A stretch of DNA of 7,757 nucleotides from Gammaproteobacteria bacterium (GTDB lineage: Bacteria > Pseudomonadota > Gammaproteobacteria > Pseudomonadales > Azotimanducaceae), in NCBI GenBank assembly GCA_003228415.1, contig QIDL01000217.1:1-7757 (forward strand), written 5' to 3'. The stretch's first letter is position 1. The number at the start of each line of letters is the position of its first letter. Of the stretch, positions 6,280 to 7,757 are shown piece by piece. A program made the position numbers and the translations under genes. Below the pieces are notes generated by a model that had not been told where the DNA came from, did not search any database, and was given only the letters and a program-made list of their open reading frames with translations.

Positions 6280-7757
6280 ATGTCTCGACGCATCCTCGTG
6301 ACCAGCGCCCTGCCGTACATCAACGGCTCGATTCATCTGGGCCATCTCCTGGAACACATCCAGACCGACATCTGGGTGCGCTTTCAGCGTATGCGCGGAC
6401 ATCAGGTGATTTACGTCTGCGCGGATGATACCCACGGGACCGCAACCATGCTGCTGGCGGAACAGCGCGGCATGGCGCCGGAGGATCTGATCGAGTCCGT
6501 GCGCCAGGAGCACGCTGACGACTTCAGGGACTTCCTGGTCGGACATGACAATTATTACTCGACGCACTCCGATGAGAATCGAGAGTTCTCGGAGTTGATC
6601 TTCACTCGGCTGCAGGACAAGGGTCTGATTTTTACCCGCGAGGTCGAACAGCTCTACGATCCTGAGCGGAAGCTGTTTCTCGCCGACCGCTTCGTCAGAG
6701 GTGGGTGCCCGCGCTGCGGCGCCGCCGACCAACCCGGCGACAACTGCGACGTCTGCAGCGCCACCTACAACGCCATGGAGCTCGAGAATCCACGCTCTAC
6801 TCACTCAGATGCGCAGCCGGAAGTTCGCTCATCGGTGCATTATTTCTTCGACCTGCCCAGATATACGGACTTCCTGCGAAGCTGGTTATCCAGCGGTGCA
6901 GTGCAGCCGGAAGTCGCAAACAAACTGGGTGAATGGTTGAAATCGGGCCTCAAGCCATGGGACATCTCCCGCGACGCGCCCTATTTCGGGTTTCTCATTC
7001 CCGGCACCACGGATAAGTATCTCTATGTCTGGATGGATGCACCCATCGGTTACATGGCGAGTTTCAAAAACTACGCAAAGGCACACAACGAAGTTTCATT
7101 CGATGAGTTCTGGACGCCTGGCACACAAACGGAAGTTCACCACTTCATCGGCAAGGACATTATCAATTTCCATGCTCTGTTCTGGCCTTCGGTACTCGAC
7201 GGTGCCGGCTTCCGCACTCCAACCCGCATTCATACGCACGGTTTCATCACCGTGGACGGCACGCGGATGTCAAAATCACGCGGCACCTTCATCAACGCCT
7301 CGACCTATCTCAAATATCTGGAACCCGAGTGTCTGCGTTACTACTACGCAACCAAGTTGAACGGCACCGTGGACGACATGGACATCAATCTCGATGATTT
7401 CGTGCAACGGGTAAACTCCGACCTGGTCGGCAAGATCGTCAATATCGCCAGCCGCTGCGCAGGTTTTATCAACAAGCAATTCGACGGCAATTTGTCGGAC
7501 TCGCTGGACGACGCCGCGTTGTGGCAGGAGTTCACAGCGGCATCAGACCGAATCGCCGATCTGTACGAACACGACGACACCTCCAAGGCGATTCGGGAAA
7601 TAACCCGGCTGGCTGATCTTGCCAATCAGTACATCGCCCGACACGCCCCGTGGCAGCTCATCAAAGAGGAAGGTCAACGTGACAAGGTCCAGGCCGTGTG
7701 CAGCATGGGCCTCAATCTGTTTCGTGTGCTGATCATCTACCTGAAGCCCATCGTGCC
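6280..7757 (+). CDS. metG: Methionyl-tRNA synthetase, C-terminus cut off by window edge
   Basis: 492 codons are present of the roughly 670-680 expected for a gammaproteobacterial MetRS. It is a class I synthetase that activates methionine with ATP and charges tRNA-Met in the cytosol. Motifs: the HIGH-type signature HLGH (19-22), a zinc knuckle with C143, C146, C156 and C159 (CPRC...CDVC), WDISRDAPYFGF, YVWMDAPIGY, HHFIGKDI, and RMSKSRGTF (329-337), where the first Lys of KMSKS is Arg. The anticodon-binding helical region follows, with DFVQRVNSDLVGKIVNIASR and QYIARHAPWQL, and the frame stays open to the edge at NLFRVLIIYLKPIV. The beta-linked C-terminal tRNA-binding dimerisation domain is outside the window. 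The start is ATG at 6280; an in-frame TAG nine bases upstream rules out a longer form. No clear Shine-Dalgarno is visible. Confidence 0.97.
   Translation, partial: MSRRILVTSALPYINGSIHLGHLLEHIQTDIWVRFQRMRGHQVIYVCADDTHGTATMLLAEQRGMAPEDLIESVRQEHADDFRDFLVGHDNYYSTHSDENREFSELIFTRLQDKGLIFTREVEQLYDPERKLFLADRFVRGGCPRCGAADQPGDNCDVCSATYNAMELENPRSTHSDAQPEVRSSVHYFFDLPRYTDFLRSWLSSGAVQPEVANKLGEWLKSGLKPWDISRDAPYFGFLIPGTTDKYLYVWMDAPIGYMASFKNYAKAHNEVSFDEFWTPGTQTEVHHFIGKDIINFHALFWPSVLDGAGFRTPTRIHTHGFITVDGTRMSKSRGTFINASTYLKYLEPECLRYYYATKLNGTVDDMDINLDDFVQRVNSDLVGKIVNIASRCAGFINKQFDGNLSDSLDDAALWQEFTAASDRIADLYEHDDTSKAIREITRLADLANQYIARHAPWQLIKEEGQRDKVQAVCSMGLNLFRVLIIYLKPIV

Noticed and set aside
6184..6804. Minus-strand open frame of 206 codons opposite the start of metG
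   Set aside because: metG on the plus strand has HLGH and the zinc knuckle in this interval. The minus-strand product shows no motif and would run over the mrp/metG promoter region.

Overview
The window looks like chromosomal DNA of a gammaproteobacterium, probably one close to the Pseudomonas side of that class. The Mrp, Dcd, Hda and PurM proteins resemble Pseudomonas-type family members. The block dcd-mrp-<>-metG is the arrangement I remember from Pseudomonas, and a DUF2066 gene divergent from purM next to hda is also familiar there. This placement is inference from remembered sequences, not from a search. I see no transposase, integrase, tRNA, rRNA, CRISPR array or phage gene. Coding density is very high, and the longest intergenic gap is about 105 bp.

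Layout. (1) Positions 1-3307, minus strand: a tightly packed operon read as DUF2066 exported protein -> CDP-alcohol phosphatidyltransferase (PgsA-like) -> hda -> MurG-like glycosyltransferase, which runs off the left edge. Every junction overlaps (14 nt, then 4-nt GTGA, then 4-nt GTGA). (2) Positions 3308-3398: a 91-bp divergent promoter region. (3) Positions 3399-4424, plus strand: purM, which ends only 8 bp from the oppositely oriented dcd, so purN does not follow it. (4) Positions 4433-6174, minus strand: mrp (Fe-S carrier ATPase) followed by dcd (dCTP deaminase). (5) Positions 6175-6279: a 105-bp divergent promoter region with a perfect TATAAT on the mrp side. (6) Positions 6280-7757, plus strand: metG, truncated by the right edge after 492 codons.

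How the genes relate: most are housekeeping. PurM makes aminoimidazole ribotide for purines. Dcd supplies dUTP for thymidylate. Hda drives hydrolysis of DnaA-ATP after replication starts. The PgsA-like enzyme makes a phospholipid head-group intermediate. MetG charges tRNA-Met, and Mrp handles Fe-S clusters.

The parts that stand out are three. The glycosyltransferase after hda carries motifs of the Firmicutes-type MurG rather than the enterobacterial type, and is translationally coupled to hda. Mrp has an unusual C-terminal tail of Gly/Arg-rich heptads (five RGG triplets) encoded by a 21-bp tandem repeat with three identical copies. A 13-bp, near-perfect hairpin lies inside hda. I do not see a convincing wholly new system here.
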